40,459 nucleotides of DNA from Paracoccaceae bacterium. GTDB lineage: Bacteria; Pseudomonadota; Alphaproteobacteria; Rhodobacterales; Rhodobacteraceae. A program made the position numbers and the translations under genes. Shown here one piece after another: positions 25,038 to 35,740 of the stretch. Location: positions 1-40,459 of the forward strand of contig JAFMKS010000009.1 in NCBI GenBank assembly GCA_017852835.1. The letters run 5' to 3'. Every line of letters starts with the position of its first letter. Position 1 is the stretch's first letter. The notes under the pieces are model-generated. The model had not been told where the DNA came from. It worked only from the letters and a program-made list of their open reading frames with translations, and searched no databases.

Positions 25038-26708
25038 TTAAGCCTTGAATCCCCATTTGTGTAGGTGGATGTGGTATGCAATATGCATGTCGCACTGCAC
25101 ATTTGGTGCGTGGCTACGGTACAACGATCGCCAGTAAGGCTGAATTGTTACGCCTTCTTCGGCAACAATCGCTTGTATCTTACCAGCAACTTCGCGACGT
25201 GCGTCGGCGTCCGCGATCGAGTTCGCCTCTGCTAGTAGCGCGTCGAATTCTGGATTTGACCAACCAAATTCGTTCCATGCTTCACCTGAACGGTAGGCAA
25301 GGCCCCAAACCTGTGTCGCGAATGGACGGTGGTTCCAGTTAGTAGAGCTGAAGGAGTATTTCGTCCAGTCATTCCAAAATGTTGATCCCGGTAGGATTGT
25401 CCGCTTAACTTTGATGCCTGCATCACGCAACTGCGCAGCGACCGCGTCGGTGGTGTTTTTGCGCCAGTCGTCGTCGATTGAGATCAACTCGTGCTCATAA
25501 TCTTCCATGCCCGCTTCTTTCATCAACTCAAGCGCACGCGCTGGATCATGAGGAAGCCTTCCCACACTTGGGTCGTACTCGGGATGCATTGGACCAGAGT
25601 GATGGTTATCAGCTGGTGCACCCTTACCTGAATATCCCAATTCCAGACAGATTGAGTTATCGACAGCCATTGCAAGAGCTTGGCGAACTCTCTTGTCCGC
25701 GTAGGGTGCTTTCCCATCAGCGTCAACTGCTAACTGGTTCGGACGAACAACGATTGTTGAACCGGTTGCGATTTCAGAGTTTTCCCAACCTATGCCTTCC
25801 ATGATGTCAACGTATTCGCCAACGTTTTCATAGAATACATCAACTTCGCCTGCTTCTGCGGCTGCCAACCATGCGGCTGGATCTGTACCGTAATCAATAA
25901 ATTCAATACGGTCCAAAGCGATTGTGCGTCCGTCAGCATAACCCCACCAGTCATGGCCTTCATTCTTCACCACAACCGCTTTCACGCCTACGTCCAAGCT
26001 TTCTGGCAGGAATGGGCCCGTACCGACTGGATTGGAGACCATTGTTTCTGGAGAGTGACTGCTATGCACAATCGCCGCTGGGTAGTCCGCCATGCCCGCG
26101 ATAATTGTGATGTCCGATGCAAGACACTTCAGTTTAACTGTGTGTGAGTCAATGACGGTGATAGCTCCCGCTCCCGCGACGCCAGTGTCTGGGTCAATTA
26201 ATGACGCCATACGACCGGCCATTGAGTTACCTTCAACTCCTTTGTCACACCACATTTCTATATTCCGCGCGACATCATCTGCTGTGAAGTCGTCACCGTT
26301 GTTCCACTTTACGCCTTTGCGAACATTCAATGTGTATTCAGACGCGTCTGCATTAGCGCTCCAACTTTCAAGTAGACTGGGCGTAAGTGTACCGTCGTTG
26401 TTGTATTCAACAAGGTACTCTAACCAACCAGCTGTAAAGTGTGCAATTTGTGTCCAATCGTATGTGCGTGGGTCTTTTAGTGCGCGCACTTCCATCTGCA
26501 TGCGAAGTGTTCCGCCAGCTTGCAAGTGACCGCCAGCTTGTGCTGGTGTTGCAAGACCCAGCATACCGTATGCTGCGGTCGCAGATACACCTAGCGCTGT
26601 AGCCCGAGACATAAATTCGCGGCGGTCCATGTGGCCCGCTTTATGCTCGTCTGCATACATCTCTGCGACCGGATGTAGATTTTTCGACGTAGTCGTTTTT
26701 AGCATCAT
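25038..26708 (-). CDS. Peptide-type ABC transporter substrate-binding protein, Tat-exported
   Basis: A periplasmic solute-binding protein of family 5 (DppA/OppA type), 556 residues from the ATG at 26708 (GGGAG just upstream; the next codon is also ATG). The N-terminus has a 25-residue hydrophilic lead and then a twin-arginine signal, [20 protein letters not shown], with Arg29-Arg30, and a cleavage region TPAQAGG near 55-60. Family features include [46 protein letters not shown] read in order, and the late [13 protein letters not shown] block. Most family-5 proteins use Sec; Tat export suggests folding before export. It is the first gene of the operon. The ligand is unknown. Confidence 0.92.
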   Translation of the reverse strand: MMLKTTTSKNLHPVAEMYADEHKAGHMDRREFMSRATALGVSATAAYGMLGLATPAQAGGHLQAGGTLRMQMEVRALKDPRTYDWTQIAHFTAGWLEYLVEYNNDGTLTPSLLESWSANADASEYTLNVRKGVKWNNGDDFTADDVARNIEMWCDKGVEGNSMAGRMASLIDPDTGVAGAGAITVIDSHTVKLKCLASDITIIAGMADYPAAIVHSSHSPETMVSNPVGTGPFLPESLDVGVKAVVVKNEGHDWWGYADGRTIALDRIEFIDYGTDPAAWLAAAEAGEVDVFYENVGEYVDIMEGIGWENSEIATGSTIVVRPNQLAVDADGKAPYADKRVRQALAMAVDNSICLELGYSGKGAPADNHHSGPMHPEYDPSVGRLPHDPARALELMKEAGMEDYEHELISIDDDWRKNTTDAVAAQLRDAGIKVKRTILPGSTFWNDWTKYSFSSTNWNHRPFATQVWGLAYRSGEAWNEFGWSNPEFDALLAEANSIADADARREVAGKIQAIVAEEGVTIQPYWRSLYRSHAPNVQCDMHIAYHIHLHKWGFKA

Positions 26709-26911
26709 GTTACTCCCTGTCTGACGCATATTGGCCAATGCCGAAGCTACTCTCCGACAAATGGCAATTCGTTAGTTACCGTGACATTCGGCACTATATT
26801 ACCGTGATCGTCAATGGCATCGTCGGGAAAATTTGGTCACAAACGCGACAGTTCACATGTCAAATTGCGACATTTGGGTGGCTATCACAGACCAAATTGC
26901 TTTTTTCTTGT

Positions 26912-27817
26912 CTATTTTGTCGCAGCCACTGGGCGATAGTGCAGCCAATCCTTCATCTTGGATCGGAACCATGTGCGTTGGCGTTTCGCAAATTGTCGTG
27001 TGGCAATTGTGGCGGCCTCGCGAGCGTCTTCCAATGTCATTTGTCCTTGAAGGTGCGCAATAAGTTCAGGCGCACCAATCGCACGGTTGGACAGCAGTGC
27101 TGGATCCCAATTTTCCAAATTCTTTTGGGCTTCTTCCAAAGCGCCTGTGTCCAACATAGTGTCGAACCGTTGCGTAATCCGTGCATTTAACCAATCTTTT
27201 TCCACGTCAAAAAGAATCGGTACACTGTGTGTAAGCGATAACAGAGGCGCAGGCGTTTCGTCTTGCCAGGCGCGGATCCCTTTTCCCGTCGCGCGCTGCA
27301 CCTCCCATGCGCGCTGTAAACGCATGGGGTTCATTAAATCGATTGAGGATTTCGTGTGTTCGTCAATTTCGGGAATCAATGCCTCAAATCCTAGATCTGC
27401 AACAATCGCGTCCGCTTCAGCGCGAATATTGGGTGGGGTTGCTGGAATTTCTGCCAATCCCTGGGTGAGGGCGGTAAAATATAATCCTGTGCCCCCAACA
27501 ATAATAGGCCGTTCTGGGGCGTTCAAAAACGGCTCTACCTCGCGCAACCAAGCGCCAACCGAATAATCCGCATCATACGGGAGGTGTCCATAAAGCACAT
27601 GTTTCGCACGGGCTTCATCTGCCACATCAGGTCGCGCGGACAGAACGCGCCAGTTTTCAAAAACCTGCAATGCATCTGCATTAATAATTGTGCCGCCAAA
27701 TCGGTCCGCGCATTCCAACGCCAGCGCAGATTTTCCAGAAGCCGTGGGACCCACGATGAGTATGGGGGTGTGCCTTGGCACATTTTCAATTACAGCCCAT
27801 GAAAATTCACCTGTCAT
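26912..27817 (-). CDS. miaA: tRNA dimethylallyltransferase
   Basis: Adds a dimethylallyl group to A37 of tRNAs reading UNN codons. The 301-residue protein has the P-loop GPTASGKS at 23-30, the DMAPP/tRNA-site block [12 protein letters not shown] (the usual consensus is NADSMQVY, here DAL and F variants), a Tyr-rich block [14 protein letters not shown], and [17 protein letters not shown] near 99-115. The C-terminal part has [10 protein letters not shown]-like [16 protein letters not shown] and [13 protein letters not shown]. The length matches the family. It is divergent from pyrH, and the 129-base gap between them should hold both promoters. Confidence 0.95.
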   Translation of the reverse strand: MTGEFSWAVIENVPRHTPILIVGPTASGKSALALECADRFGGTIINADALQVFENWRVLSARPDVADEARAKHVLYGHLPYDADYSVGAWLREVEPFLNAPERPIIVGGTGLYFTALTQGLAEIPATPPNIRAEADAIVADLGFEALIPEIDEHTKSSIDLMNPMRLQRAWEVQRATGKGIRAWQDETPAPLLSLTHSVPILFDVEKDWLNARITQRFDTMLDTGALEEAQKNLENWDPALLSNRAIGAPELIAHLQGQMTLEDAREAATIATRQFAKRQRTWFRSKMKDWLHYRPVAATK

Positions 27818-27946
27818 GTTTGTTTACCCCGCGTGAGGTGGCGAAAATTTGGTAAGTTTTTGTGTATTTGCAATTGTTGCATTGAAACTGCTGCGCTTTT
27901 CCGACATTTTGTGCGCAATTTTATCGGCAAACCGCAGGAGTGCAAT

Positions 27947-28678
27947 ATGTCAGACCAGCCCGCCCCAAAAGCAGCCTTCAAACGCGTAATGCTAAAAATT
28001 TCGGGTGAGGCGTTGATGGGGGATCAGGGATTTGGTTTGCACCCCCCAACCGTAGAGCGCATCGCCAAAGAGGTGAAAACCGTTCACGACATGGGCGTGG
28101 AAATCTGCATGGTGATCGGTGGTGGTAACATTTTCCGCGGTCTTTCAGGCAGCGCTCAGGGGATGGAACGTACGACAGCCGATTACATGGGCATGTTGGC
28201 GACCGTGATGAACGCGCTAGGCATGCAAAGCGCGCTTGAGGGTCTGGGCGTATTTACCCGTGTGATCAGTGCGATCCCGATGGATCAGGTGTGTGAACCC
28301 TACATCCGTCGCCGCGCGGTGCGACATCTGGAAAAGAAACGTGTCTGTATTTTCGCGGCAGGCACGGGGAACCCGTATTTTACCACCGATACCGCATCTG
28401 CCTTGCGTGCCAGTGAAATGGCTTGCGAAGCGGTATTTATGGGAAAACAAGTGGATGGCATTTACGACAGTGATCCGAAATCCAACCCTGATGCCGTGCG
28501 CTTTGATCACATTACCTACAACGATGTTTTGCAAAAAAACCTGAAGGTGATGGACGCAAGCGCAATCGCCCTGATGCGAGACAACAAAATGCCATTGATC
28601 GTCTTTTCATTGGATGAACCTGGGGGATTCCGGGGAATTTTGTCGGGTGAAGGAACCTATACAAGAGTGACCGATTAA
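27947..28678 (+). CDS. pyrH: Uridylate kinase
   Basis: Converts UMP to UDP with ATP. The ATG at 27947 follows CAGGAG and gives 243 residues, the usual length; an upstream in-frame start at 27833 would add 38 unlikely residues. Amino acid kinase fold motifs are [20 protein letters not shown] at the start, [10 protein letters not shown] (the nucleotide/UMP loop), [35 protein letters not shown] and [10 protein letters not shown]. It is the first gene of the long pyrH-to-lpxB run and lies 50 bases before frr. Confidence 0.96.
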   Translation: MSDQPAPKAAFKRVMLKISGEALMGDQGFGLHPPTVERIAKEVKTVHDMGVEICMVIGGGNIFRGLSGSAQGMERTTADYMGMLATVMNALGMQSALEGLGVFTRVISAIPMDQVCEPYIRRRAVRHLEKKRVCIFAAGTGNPYFTTDTASALRASEMACEAVFMGKQVDGIYDSDPKSNPDAVRFDHITYNDVLQKNLKVMDASAIALMRDNKMPLIVFSLDEPGGFRGILSGEGTYTRVTD

Positions 28679-28728
28679 AGGTATAGTCGGACAGAGAAGA
28701 GCAACACATAACTAAAAGGGCAACGTAA

Positions 28729-29292
28729 ATGTCTGATGAGTTTTTTCTAGATACGGATGATCTTCAGCGTCGCATGGACGGCGCGATGGGCGCGTTAAAG
28801 ACCGAATTCGCATCCCTGCGCACAGGGCGAGCATCGGCGTCAATGCTGGAACCAATCACCGTTGAGGCTTATGGCCAGCGCACACCGATCAATCAGGTTG
28901 GCACCGTCAACGTGCCTGAACCGCGCATGTTGACCGTAAATGTCTGGGACAAATCAATGGTCAATGCCGTTGAAAAGGCGATCCGTGAAAGTGGTTTGGG
29001 TATCAACCCACAGCTAAATGGTACAATCATCATGTTGCCGATCCCTGAATTGAACGAAGAACGTCGTCGTGAATTGACCCGTGTTGCAGCACAATACGCC
29101 GAAAGCGCGCGCGTTTCGATCCGCAACATTCGCCGCGATGGTATGGATCAGGTCAAAAAGGCCAAAGTAGACGGAATTTCCGAGGATGATCAAAAATTCT
29201 GGGAAAGCGAAGTCCAAGATTTGACGGATAAATCAATCAAAGCGGTCGACGCCGCACTAGAAGCGAAACAAGCAGAAATCATGCAAGTGTAA
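28729..29292 (+). CDS. frr: Ribosome recycling factor
   Basis: Splits post-termination ribosomes together with EF-G. The 187-residue protein matches the family over its whole length: a long helical domain starting [22 protein letters not shown], the small domain with [30 protein letters not shown], then [28 protein letters not shown] and the final helix ending near the C-terminus. The usual pyrH-frr order is kept. A stop codon and three bases separate it from uppS. Confidence 0.97.
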   Translation: MSDEFFLDTDDLQRRMDGAMGALKTEFASLRTGRASASMLEPITVEAYGQRTPINQVGTVNVPEPRMLTVNVWDKSMVNAVEKAIRESGLGINPQLNGTIIMLPIPELNEERRRELTRVAAQYAESARVSIRNIRRDGMDQVKKAKVDGISEDDQKFWESEVQDLTDKSIKAVDAALEAKQAEIMQV

Positions 29293-29295
29293 CGG

Positions 29296-30021
29296 ATGGC
29301 CAAAGACACAGATAGCGACCCAATACCGCGTCACGTTGCAATCATCATGGACGGCAACGGGCGCTGGGCCAAGGCGCGGGGCAGGCCACGATTGTTTGGC
29401 CACCGCGCGGGCGCGCGTCGGGTGCGAGAGATTGTGGAAAGTTGCCCAGAATTAGGGGTAAAATATCTAACCATCTTTGCATTTTCGACGGAAAACTGGA
29501 AACGCACCCAAGTGGAAGTTTCTGGTTTGATGGCATTGTTTAAAAAATATTTATTAACGGAAATAAGAGACCTTTGCGACAACGGCGTGCGCGTTCGCTT
29601 TATCGGTGACAGAATACGGCTTGAACCCGCGCTTGTATCCCTCATGAACGAATTAGAAGAGATCACAAAAGACAATTCAACAGTGAACCTGACGGTTGCG
29701 TTGAATTATGGTGGTCGTGACGAGGTGTTCCGTGCAACCAAACGCCTTGCTCAGGATGTCGCAGATCGCAAATTATCCCCTGATGCGATAAATGAAGAAA
29801 CACTGCCTAAGTATCTGGATACACATTTTTTACCAGATCCAGATTTGGTTATCCGCACATCGGGTGAGGCGCGGATTTCTGGATTTTTACTTTGGCAATC
29901 GGCCTACGCCGAATATGAGTTTATTGATACACTTTGGCCTGATTTTACCCCAGACATCTTTGAACATGTGTTGCGCAATTATGGCAAACGTGAACGACGT
30001 TTTGGGGCGGTTATTGCATGA
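29296..30021 (+). CDS. uppS: Undecaprenyl diphosphate synthase (di-trans, poly-cis)
   Basis: Makes the C55 lipid carrier for peptidoglycan and other envelope sugars by adding isopentenyl units to farnesyl diphosphate. The 241-residue protein has the cis-prenyltransferase motif HVAIIMDGNGRWAKARG with catalytic Asp19, GHRAGARRVREIVE, YLTIFAFSTENWKR, ALNYGGRDEV and the C-terminal PDLVIRTSGEARISGFLLWQ with the expected Arg and Ser. Its last four bases overlap the start of cdsA. Placement between frr and cdsA is standard. Confidence 0.96.
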   Translation: MAKDTDSDPIPRHVAIIMDGNGRWAKARGRPRLFGHRAGARRVREIVESCPELGVKYLTIFAFSTENWKRTQVEVSGLMALFKKYLLTEIRDLCDNGVRVRFIGDRIRLEPALVSLMNELEEITKDNSTVNLTVALNYGGRDEVFRATKRLAQDVADRKLSPDAINEETLPKYLDTHFLPDPDLVIRTSGEARISGFLLWQSAYAEYEFIDTLWPDFTPDIFEHVLRNYGKRERRFGAVIA

Positions 30022-30809
30022 GTGACACGTCAAAATTCGCGGATTTAAAAACCCGTTTTCTCTCCGCAATCGCGATGGTGGCCATTGGCGCCACAGCACT
30101 TTGGTTTGGGGGGTGGATATTCACCCTGTTGATTGTTGCCGCGGTGTTCGCAATGCATTGGGAAATGGGCCGCATGTTAACGCCGTTGTCCATGCAGGCG
30201 CATTGGTTTTCTGCCGTAACATCTGCGGTTGCCTTGATTTGGATCCTGACCACCGACAGCGTGACGGAACAGATCGTGGTGCTTATCATCGCAACCCTTT
30301 TGCAGCGGGTCTATTTTCATACGGTGGATACATTGGGAACGCTGGTATCCTTGGGCATCATGATCGGCGCTCTTCTTTTGATCCACCTGCGCACGGAAAT
30401 TGGCATGACCGCAACGCTATGGATCATCGGGTTGGTCGTGATCACGGATATCGCGGGCTATTTTGTCGGACGCGTTGTGGGTGGCGCAAAATTTTGGCCT
30501 GCGTTTAGTCCGAAAAAAACATGGTCTGGTATCGTAGGTGGTTGGATTGGTGCCGCTCTGTTCACCTATGTGATGGTACAGGGCGGGCATCTTTCCTTGC
30601 CGGTAGAAACGGCAATGTTCATTGGGCTTTGCCTCTCTTTTGCCTCTCAGCTTGGGGATATCACCGAAAGCGCGCTCAAGCGGGCCTCTGGTGTCAAAGA
30701 CAGCTCAAACGTGATCCCTGGACATGGAGGCGTGATGGATCGCTTTGATGGGTTGATCGGGGCAAGCCTTATCTATGCCGCGATCTTGGGATTGATGACA
30801 TGGCTTTGA
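30018..30809 (+). CDS. cdsA: Phosphatidate cytidylyltransferase
   Basis: Forms CDP-diacylglycerol from phosphatidate and CTP in the inner membrane, the branch point to all phospholipids. The 263-residue protein has about seven hydrophobic helices and the full CDS signature near the C-terminus: SALKRASGVKDSSNVIPGHGG followed by VMDRFDGL. A second conserved block is WPAFSPKKTWSGIVGG. It overlaps uppS by four bases and dxr by ten, so translation of the three is coupled. Confidence 0.95.
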   Translation: MSDTSKFADLKTRFLSAIAMVAIGATALWFGGWIFTLLIVAAVFAMHWEMGRMLTPLSMQAHWFSAVTSAVALIWILTTDSVTEQIVVLIIATLLQRVYFHTVDTLGTLVSLGIMIGALLLIHLRTEIGMTATLWIIGLVVITDIAGYFVGRVVGGAKFWPAFSPKKTWSGIVGGWIGAALFTYVMVQGGHLSLPVETAMFIGLCLSFASQLGDITESALKRASGVKDSSNVIPGHGGVMDRFDGLIGASLIYAAILGLMTWL

Positions 30810-31975
30810 AACGTGTTTCAATCTTTGGGGCCACGGGGTCCATTGGTCAAAACACCCTTGATCTAATCGGGCGCGATCCAGAACGATTTCAGGTTGATAC
30901 CCTAACAGGGGGTCATCAGGTCGATCAATTGGCGCAAGACGCCAAAAAATACCGCGCCGGAATGGTGGTCACGGCCTATGATGATCACTATCAGGCGCTA
31001 AAATCCGCCTTGTCAGGCACCGACATTCAGGTTGGGGCAGGGGCGTCGGCCATGAAAGAGGCCGCATCGCGCCCTGTTGACATGACAATGTCGGCGATTG
31101 TGGGCGCTGCGGGATTGGAACCTGGATTGACGGCCATGAATGCGGGCGCGGACCTGTTGTTGGCCAATAAAGAAAGCATGGTCGCGGCTGGCGCCTTGAC
31201 CCGCACAACTGCGCAGCTAAACAACGTTGCCCTGTTACCTGTGGACAGCGAACATTCAGGTGTCTTTCAGGCCCTACAGGGCGAGCGTCTGGACACCATT
31301 GAGCGTGTGATCCTTACCGCCTCGGGCGGGGCATTTCGGGACTACACGTTAGAGCAAATGCAATTCGTCACCCCTGAACAGGCCTGCGATCATCCCACTT
31401 GGGCGATGGGGCAGCGGATCACTGTTGATAGCGCATCAATGTTTAACAAGGCATTGGAAGTTATTGAAGCAAAAGAGATATTTGATTTGGCGCCAGAGCA
31501 GATAGAAGTTTTGGTGCATCGTCAATCGCTGGTCCATGCTATGGTTGAATTTCAGGACGCTGGCATTATCGCGCATGTGGGTCCACATGATATGCGTCAT
31601 GCGATTGGCTATGCGCTATATGGGGGAAATCGCGCGAACCTTCCGCTTGAGCGGTTGGATTTCACGAAAATTGCACGCCTTGATTTTGCGGCCCCTGATA
31701 AAAAAAAATACCCTTCGATTGACCTCGCCTATCAAGTGATGCGGGCGGGCGGTTTGATGGGCGCGGCCTTTAACGCGGCCAAGGAAAAGGCGCTGGATGC
31801 TTTTTTGGCGCGACAGATTGGATTTTTGCAGATGTCAGAGGTTGTCAAATCGGTGATCGACACATTATCTGATACAGACCATGGGTTTGAGGATGCATTA
31901 AACCTAGAACATATTTTGGGAATGGATGCTTTGGCCCGCGATATGGCCGAGCGTGTTTGTGCAACGCAAAAATAA
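30800..31975 (+). CDS. dxr: 1-deoxy-D-xylulose 5-phosphate reductoisomerase
   Basis: The second step of the non-mevalonate (MEP) pathway, making the isoprenoid precursors that UppS uses. The 391-residue protein has an NADPH-binding opening RVSIFGATGSIGQNTLDLI, the block LLANKESMVAAG, the metal- and substrate-binding PVDSEHSGVFQAL and LTASGGAFRD, and TVDSASMFNKALEVIEA. These match Dxr throughout. The ATG lies inside the end of cdsA. A 16-base gap follows before rseP. Confidence 0.96.
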   Translation: MALKRVSIFGATGSIGQNTLDLIGRDPERFQVDTLTGGHQVDQLAQDAKKYRAGMVVTAYDDHYQALKSALSGTDIQVGAGASAMKEAASRPVDMTMSAIVGAAGLEPGLTAMNAGADLLLANKESMVAAGALTRTTAQLNNVALLPVDSEHSGVFQALQGERLDTIERVILTASGGAFRDYTLEQMQFVTPEQACDHPTWAMGQRITVDSASMFNKALEVIEAKEIFDLAPEQIEVLVHRQSLVHAMVEFQDAGIIAHVGPHDMRHAIGYALYGGNRANLPLERLDFTKIARLDFAAPDKKKYPSIDLAYQVMRAGGLMGAAFNAAKEKALDAFLARQIGFLQMSEVVKSVIDTLSDTDHGFEDALNLEHILGMDALARDMAERVCATQK

Positions 31976-31991
31976 ATAGGGGCGGTTTGGT

Positions 31992-33332
31992 TTGAGCGCA
32001 TTGTTACCAGCCTTCGGTGGCGTCGGTTTTACGTTGATTGCATTTGTCGTGTGTCTGTCGATCATCGTTTTCATTCATGAATACGGACATTATATCGTCG
32101 GTCGCTGGAGCGGAATTCACGCCGAGGTGTTTTCCATTGGCTTTGGTCCCGTTTTGTTTGCGCGCGTTGATCGCCGTGGCACTGTTTGGCAGGTGGCGGC
32201 CATCCCGCTGGGCGGTTACGTCCGATTTAAGGGGGACAAGGGGGCTGCAAGTGATGCAAACACCAGCGCGCTAGACGACATGGACGCGGCTGAGCGGCGT
32301 TCAACCATGTATGGCGCCCCCCTGTGGGCGCGAGCCTCGACCGTTGCCGCGGGGCCTATTTTTAACTTTATCCTATCGCTGTTCTTGTTTTTCGGGCTGT
32401 CGATCAGTCAGGGCGTAACGAAAAACCCGCTGACAGTTGGACAAGTCTATGATGTCCCCTATGTGTCCGAGGTGCAGGTGGGCGACATCCTGAGACGTGT
32501 TGGTTCAATTGATGTTCCGGCGGATGGCGAATTTTCTGACTTTTTCCTAGCTATTCGAAAAAATCCCGATGGACCCATTATTGACTATATGGTCGAACGT
32601 AATGGACGTGACGTTGTGGTGCAGGGCCCAGCAATGGATTTGGCGCGTATCAGCAGCCTGATCCCACGCTCTGCCGCGATTGAGGCAGGTTTGAAAGTGG
32701 GCGATGTCATCACACATGTAAACGGCGATCCGATCAACTATTTTTCTGATCTCAAGGTTGCGGTAGAGGGATCAAACGGTGCTCCGCTTTCGTTGACAGT
32801 GTATCGTTCAGGGCAAACACGTTATTTCGATCTAAAGCCAAAAAAGATAGAAGAGCAAAATGACCAGGGCGGGTATGATGTGTTTTGGCGCATCGGAATT
32901 GTCAGCACGCTTTATGCCTTTGAACCCGAAAGCGAAGCAATTGGCTTAATTGAGGCTGCGCAAAATGCCGCCCGTACAACCTATTCAGTGATGAAGGCGT
33001 CGATCACAGGATTGGTGGATGTCGTGACCGGTGCGATCAGTTCATGTAATTTATCAGGCCCCATCGGGATTGCCGAAACGTCGGGTCAAATGGCGCGACA
33101 GGGCGGAGATAGCCTGATTTGGTTTATTGCGGTTTTGTCTACGGCTGTTGGCTTGATCAATCTGTTCCCAATTCCTGTTTTGGACGGCGGCCATTTGGTG
33201 TTTCATAGTTACGAGGCCTTCACAGGGCGCCCCCCAAACTTGCGCGTGATGAATGCGATGATGATGGCAGGATTGGTTATTGTCCTCAGCTTTATGATGT
33301 TTGCGCTGTTTAATGATGTATTCTGTCCTTAA
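31992..33332 (+). CDS. rseP: Site-2 intramembrane metalloprotease RseP
   Basis: A membrane zinc protease that cuts transmembrane segments, for example of anti-sigma factors and leftover signal peptides. The 446-residue protein has the active-site motif HEYGH (His29, Glu30, His33) in the first transmembrane helix. Periplasmic PDZ-type domains follow (about 130-300; PRSAAIEAGLKVGDVITHVNGDPI is the clearest). The third zinc ligand is in NLFPIPVLDGGHLVF near the C-terminus, between the last helices. The start is taken as TTG at 31992, with GGGGCGG about eight bases upstream; no better start is visible before the first helix. It lies between dxr and bamA, as in most proteobacteria. Confidence 0.94.
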   Translation: MSALLPAFGGVGFTLIAFVVCLSIIVFIHEYGHYIVGRWSGIHAEVFSIGFGPVLFARVDRRGTVWQVAAIPLGGYVRFKGDKGAASDANTSALDDMDAAERRSTMYGAPLWARASTVAAGPIFNFILSLFLFFGLSISQGVTKNPLTVGQVYDVPYVSEVQVGDILRRVGSIDVPADGEFSDFFLAIRKNPDGPIIDYMVERNGRDVVVQGPAMDLARISSLIPRSAAIEAGLKVGDVITHVNGDPINYFSDLKVAVEGSNGAPLSLTVYRSGQTRYFDLKPKKIEEQNDQGGYDVFWRIGIVSTLYAFEPESEAIGLIEAAQNAARTTYSVMKASITGLVDVVTGAISSCNLSGPIGIAETSGQMARQGGDSLIWFIAVLSTAVGLINLFPIPVLDGGHLVFHSYEAFTGRPPNLRVMNAMMMAGLVIVLSFMMFALFNDVFCP

Positions 33333-33439
33333 TCACTGGCAATCCTTTGTGCATTTTTGCGAAAAACGTGAATGGGATTTTGACAAGACCCGCGTTACGC
33401 GCTAACCAGATTAGGCTGTTTTGTAGGGGAGATTGAACC

Positions 33440-35740
33440 ATGGGTTCCATCCGTAATTTTCTGTATTTGTCTACACTTACTTTGTGCGTGTTTTTTACTG
33501 CAGGTGCACAGGGGGCAATGGCGCAGGATTTTAGCTTTTATCGTATTGATGTGGAGGGCAATAAACGGATCGAGGCCTCAACAATCGTTACGTACTCAGG
33601 GCTGGCAACGGAGCAGGTGTTTGGTGCGGACGATTTAAACCGTGCCTATCAGAATATAATTGCGAGTGGGCTTTTTGAAAGTGTCGAGGTCATTCCAAAT
33701 GATAACCTTTTGGTCATTAAAGTGAGCGAATTTCCGACGGTGAACAAAATCGAGTTTGAGGGGAACCGCCTCGTCAATGACGACACCCTTAGATCTGCCG
33801 TTGGATTGCAGCCTCGCCGCGTGTTTAATCCTGATAAGGTGGATGGAGATCGAAGCGCCATTGCGCAATTATATGCCGATCAGGGCCGTTTGGCGGCGCG
33901 TATCACACCAAAAATTATTCGTCGTAGTGATAATCGCGTTGATGTGGTTTTTGAAATTTTCGAAGGTGGCTTGACAGAGATTGAACGGATCGGGATCGTT
34001 GGGAACAGGGTGTTTTCAGATCGCCGGTTGCGTCGTGTGTTGGACTCCAAGCAAGCAGGTTTTTTGCGCACATTCGTGCGCCGTGATACGTTTTTGACAG
34101 ACCGCATTGAATTTGACAAACGTCTGTTGACGGATTTTTACAATGCCCGCGGTTATATCGATTTCCAAGTCAACGATGTGAATGCCGAGCTGACAGAAGA
34201 AAACAACGCCTATTTCGTCACCTTCAATGTGCGAGAGGGGCAAATGTTTCGTTATGGTGACGTGACACTTATATCTAAGCGTTCAGACATTAACGTAGAA
34301 GATTTCCAAATTGCGATTTCCGCGGAAACTGGGGATGTTTATTCCCCAACTTTGATGGAGAAAAACCTATCGCGTCTTGAGGCGCGCGCAACGCAGTTGG
34401 GTCTGGATTTCGTGCGTGTCACCCCACGAGTTACGCGCAATGATGCGGACCTGACCCTTGACGTTGATTTCGTCTTGGAACAGGGCGAACGTGTTTTTGT
34501 TGAACGTATTGACATTACGGGCAACACGACCACGCTAGACCGCGTTATTCGTCGCCAATTCCGCAATTCAGAGGGTGATCCCTTTAATCCACGCTTGATC
34601 CGCGAAGCGGCCGAACGCATTCGCGCCCTTGGCTTTTTTGGGAATGCAGGCGTGAACGCGCGCGAAGGGACGCAGCCGGGCCAAATCATTGTGGATGTCG
34701 AAGTTGAAGAGCAACCTACAGGGTCATTACAATTGGGTGCGACCTACTCGGGTGATAACGGTTTTGGCGTCGTAATCGATTATTCAGAGCGCAACTTTTT
34801 GGGGCGTGGTCAGGCGCTGTCTTTTGCTATCCGCTCGGGCATTGATAATACGGCATATGAGTTCAATTTCACAGAGCCAGAGTTTTTGAACCCTGAGTTG
34901 CGGTTTAATTTGGGTCTTTCATATGGTGAAACCGATAACCAGGGTGCGGCATATGACACCAGAATCATGGATATAACGCCATCCTTGTCGTTCCCAATTA
35001 GTGAATATACGCGTTTGTCGTTGCGCGGGAAAGTTTCTGCCACCCAAATGTTAAATGCCTCAGGTGTTGGAAGTATAATTGACGCGGAAGAACGTCTTGG
35101 ACGTTTGAATGACACGGGTTTTGGATTCACCTATAGCTATGATACACGCGGCGTTGGTCTTGACCCATCCTCTGGCATTGCAGTCATTTATAACCAAGAT
35201 TTTGGCGGTATGGCAGGGGGTAAGGGAGCCTATAGCAAATCAAGGATACGTACCATCGGCGAACGTGCCATTATGAACGAAGATATCGTTCTGCGCGGTG
35301 TCCTTGAGGCAGGCTTACTACATCACTCCGAAGGATCCAGCCGCGTGACAGATCGTTTTTTACTTCCTGCAACGGTTCTGCGTGGGTTTGAATTTGCTGG
35401 AATGGGACCGCGACAAAGGTCAGATAGTGGGATCATCAACGACTCCTTAGGTGGTAATAAGTATACGGTGGCCAAGTTTGAAGTGGACTTTCCTCTTGCT
35501 CTCCTAGAAGAATACGGCATGTCAGGCGGCGCTTTTTATCATGCTGGCAATCTTTGGGATACTGGAGCGAGTGGGAATGGACTTCTTTATGATAACGGGG
35601 CGTGGCGCCATGTTGTGGGTGCAACCCTGTACTGGACCACGCCAATTGGCCCATTGCGGTTCGATTTCACGCGCGCTTTGAAAAAAGAAACGCATGACGA
35701 AGAACGCACATTCGATTTGTCTATCGCGACACGGTTCTGA
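33440..35740 (+). CDS. bamA: Outer membrane protein assembly factor BamA
   Basis: The central outer-membrane protein that inserts beta-barrel proteins. The 766-residue protein has a signal peptide (about 1-28, ending AQGAMAQD), a periplasmic part of five POTRA domains (about 30-420; each with repeats of the form RIxVEGNxR, VNKIEFEGNRL, EIERIGIVGNRVF and VFVERIDITGN) and a C-terminal 16-strand barrel (about 425-766). The last residue is Phe in LSIATRF, as required of outer-membrane barrels. The region VLRGFEFAGMGPR carries the conserved RGF motif of the barrel-interior loop L6. It is preceded by a 107-base gap that could hold an internal promoter. Its stop overlaps the ompH start (TGATG). Confidence 0.96.
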   Translation: MGSIRNFLYLSTLTLCVFFTAGAQGAMAQDFSFYRIDVEGNKRIEASTIVTYSGLATEQVFGADDLNRAYQNIIASGLFESVEVIPNDNLLVIKVSEFPTVNKIEFEGNRLVNDDTLRSAVGLQPRRVFNPDKVDGDRSAIAQLYADQGRLAARITPKIIRRSDNRVDVVFEIFEGGLTEIERIGIVGNRVFSDRRLRRVLDSKQAGFLRTFVRRDTFLTDRIEFDKRLLTDFYNARGYIDFQVNDVNAELTEENNAYFVTFNVREGQMFRYGDVTLISKRSDINVEDFQIAISAETGDVYSPTLMEKNLSRLEARATQLGLDFVRVTPRVTRNDADLTLDVDFVLEQGERVFVERIDITGNTTTLDRVIRRQFRNSEGDPFNPRLIREAAERIRALGFFGNAGVNAREGTQPGQIIVDVEVEEQPTGSLQLGATYSGDNGFGVVIDYSERNFLGRGQALSFAIRSGIDNTAYEFNFTEPEFLNPELRFNLGLSYGETDNQGAAYDTRIMDITPSLSFPISEYTRLSLRGKVSATQMLNASGVGSIIDAEERLGRLNDTGFGFTYSYDTRGVGLDPSSGIAVIYNQDFGGMAGGKGAYSKSRIRTIGERAIMNEDIVLRGVLEAGLLHHSEGSSRVTDRFLLPATVLRGFEFAGMGPRQRSDSGIINDSLGGNKYTVAKFEVDFPLALLEEYGMSGGAFYHAGNLWDTGASGNGLLYDNGAWRHVVGATLYWTTPIGPLRFDFTRALKKETHDEERTFDLSIATRF

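Noticed and set aside
26857-26873. ATGTC-N7-GACAT dyad upstream of the Tat-exported binding-protein gene as an operator
   Set aside because: Arms are only five bases, and one such dyad in a 200-base AT-rich gap is expected by chance; no second copy was seen.
26738-27190. Open frame on the + strand (150 codons) between the binding-protein gene and miaA
   Set aside because: Most of it is antisense to miaA, the part before that is low-quality coding, and no family resemblance is visible.
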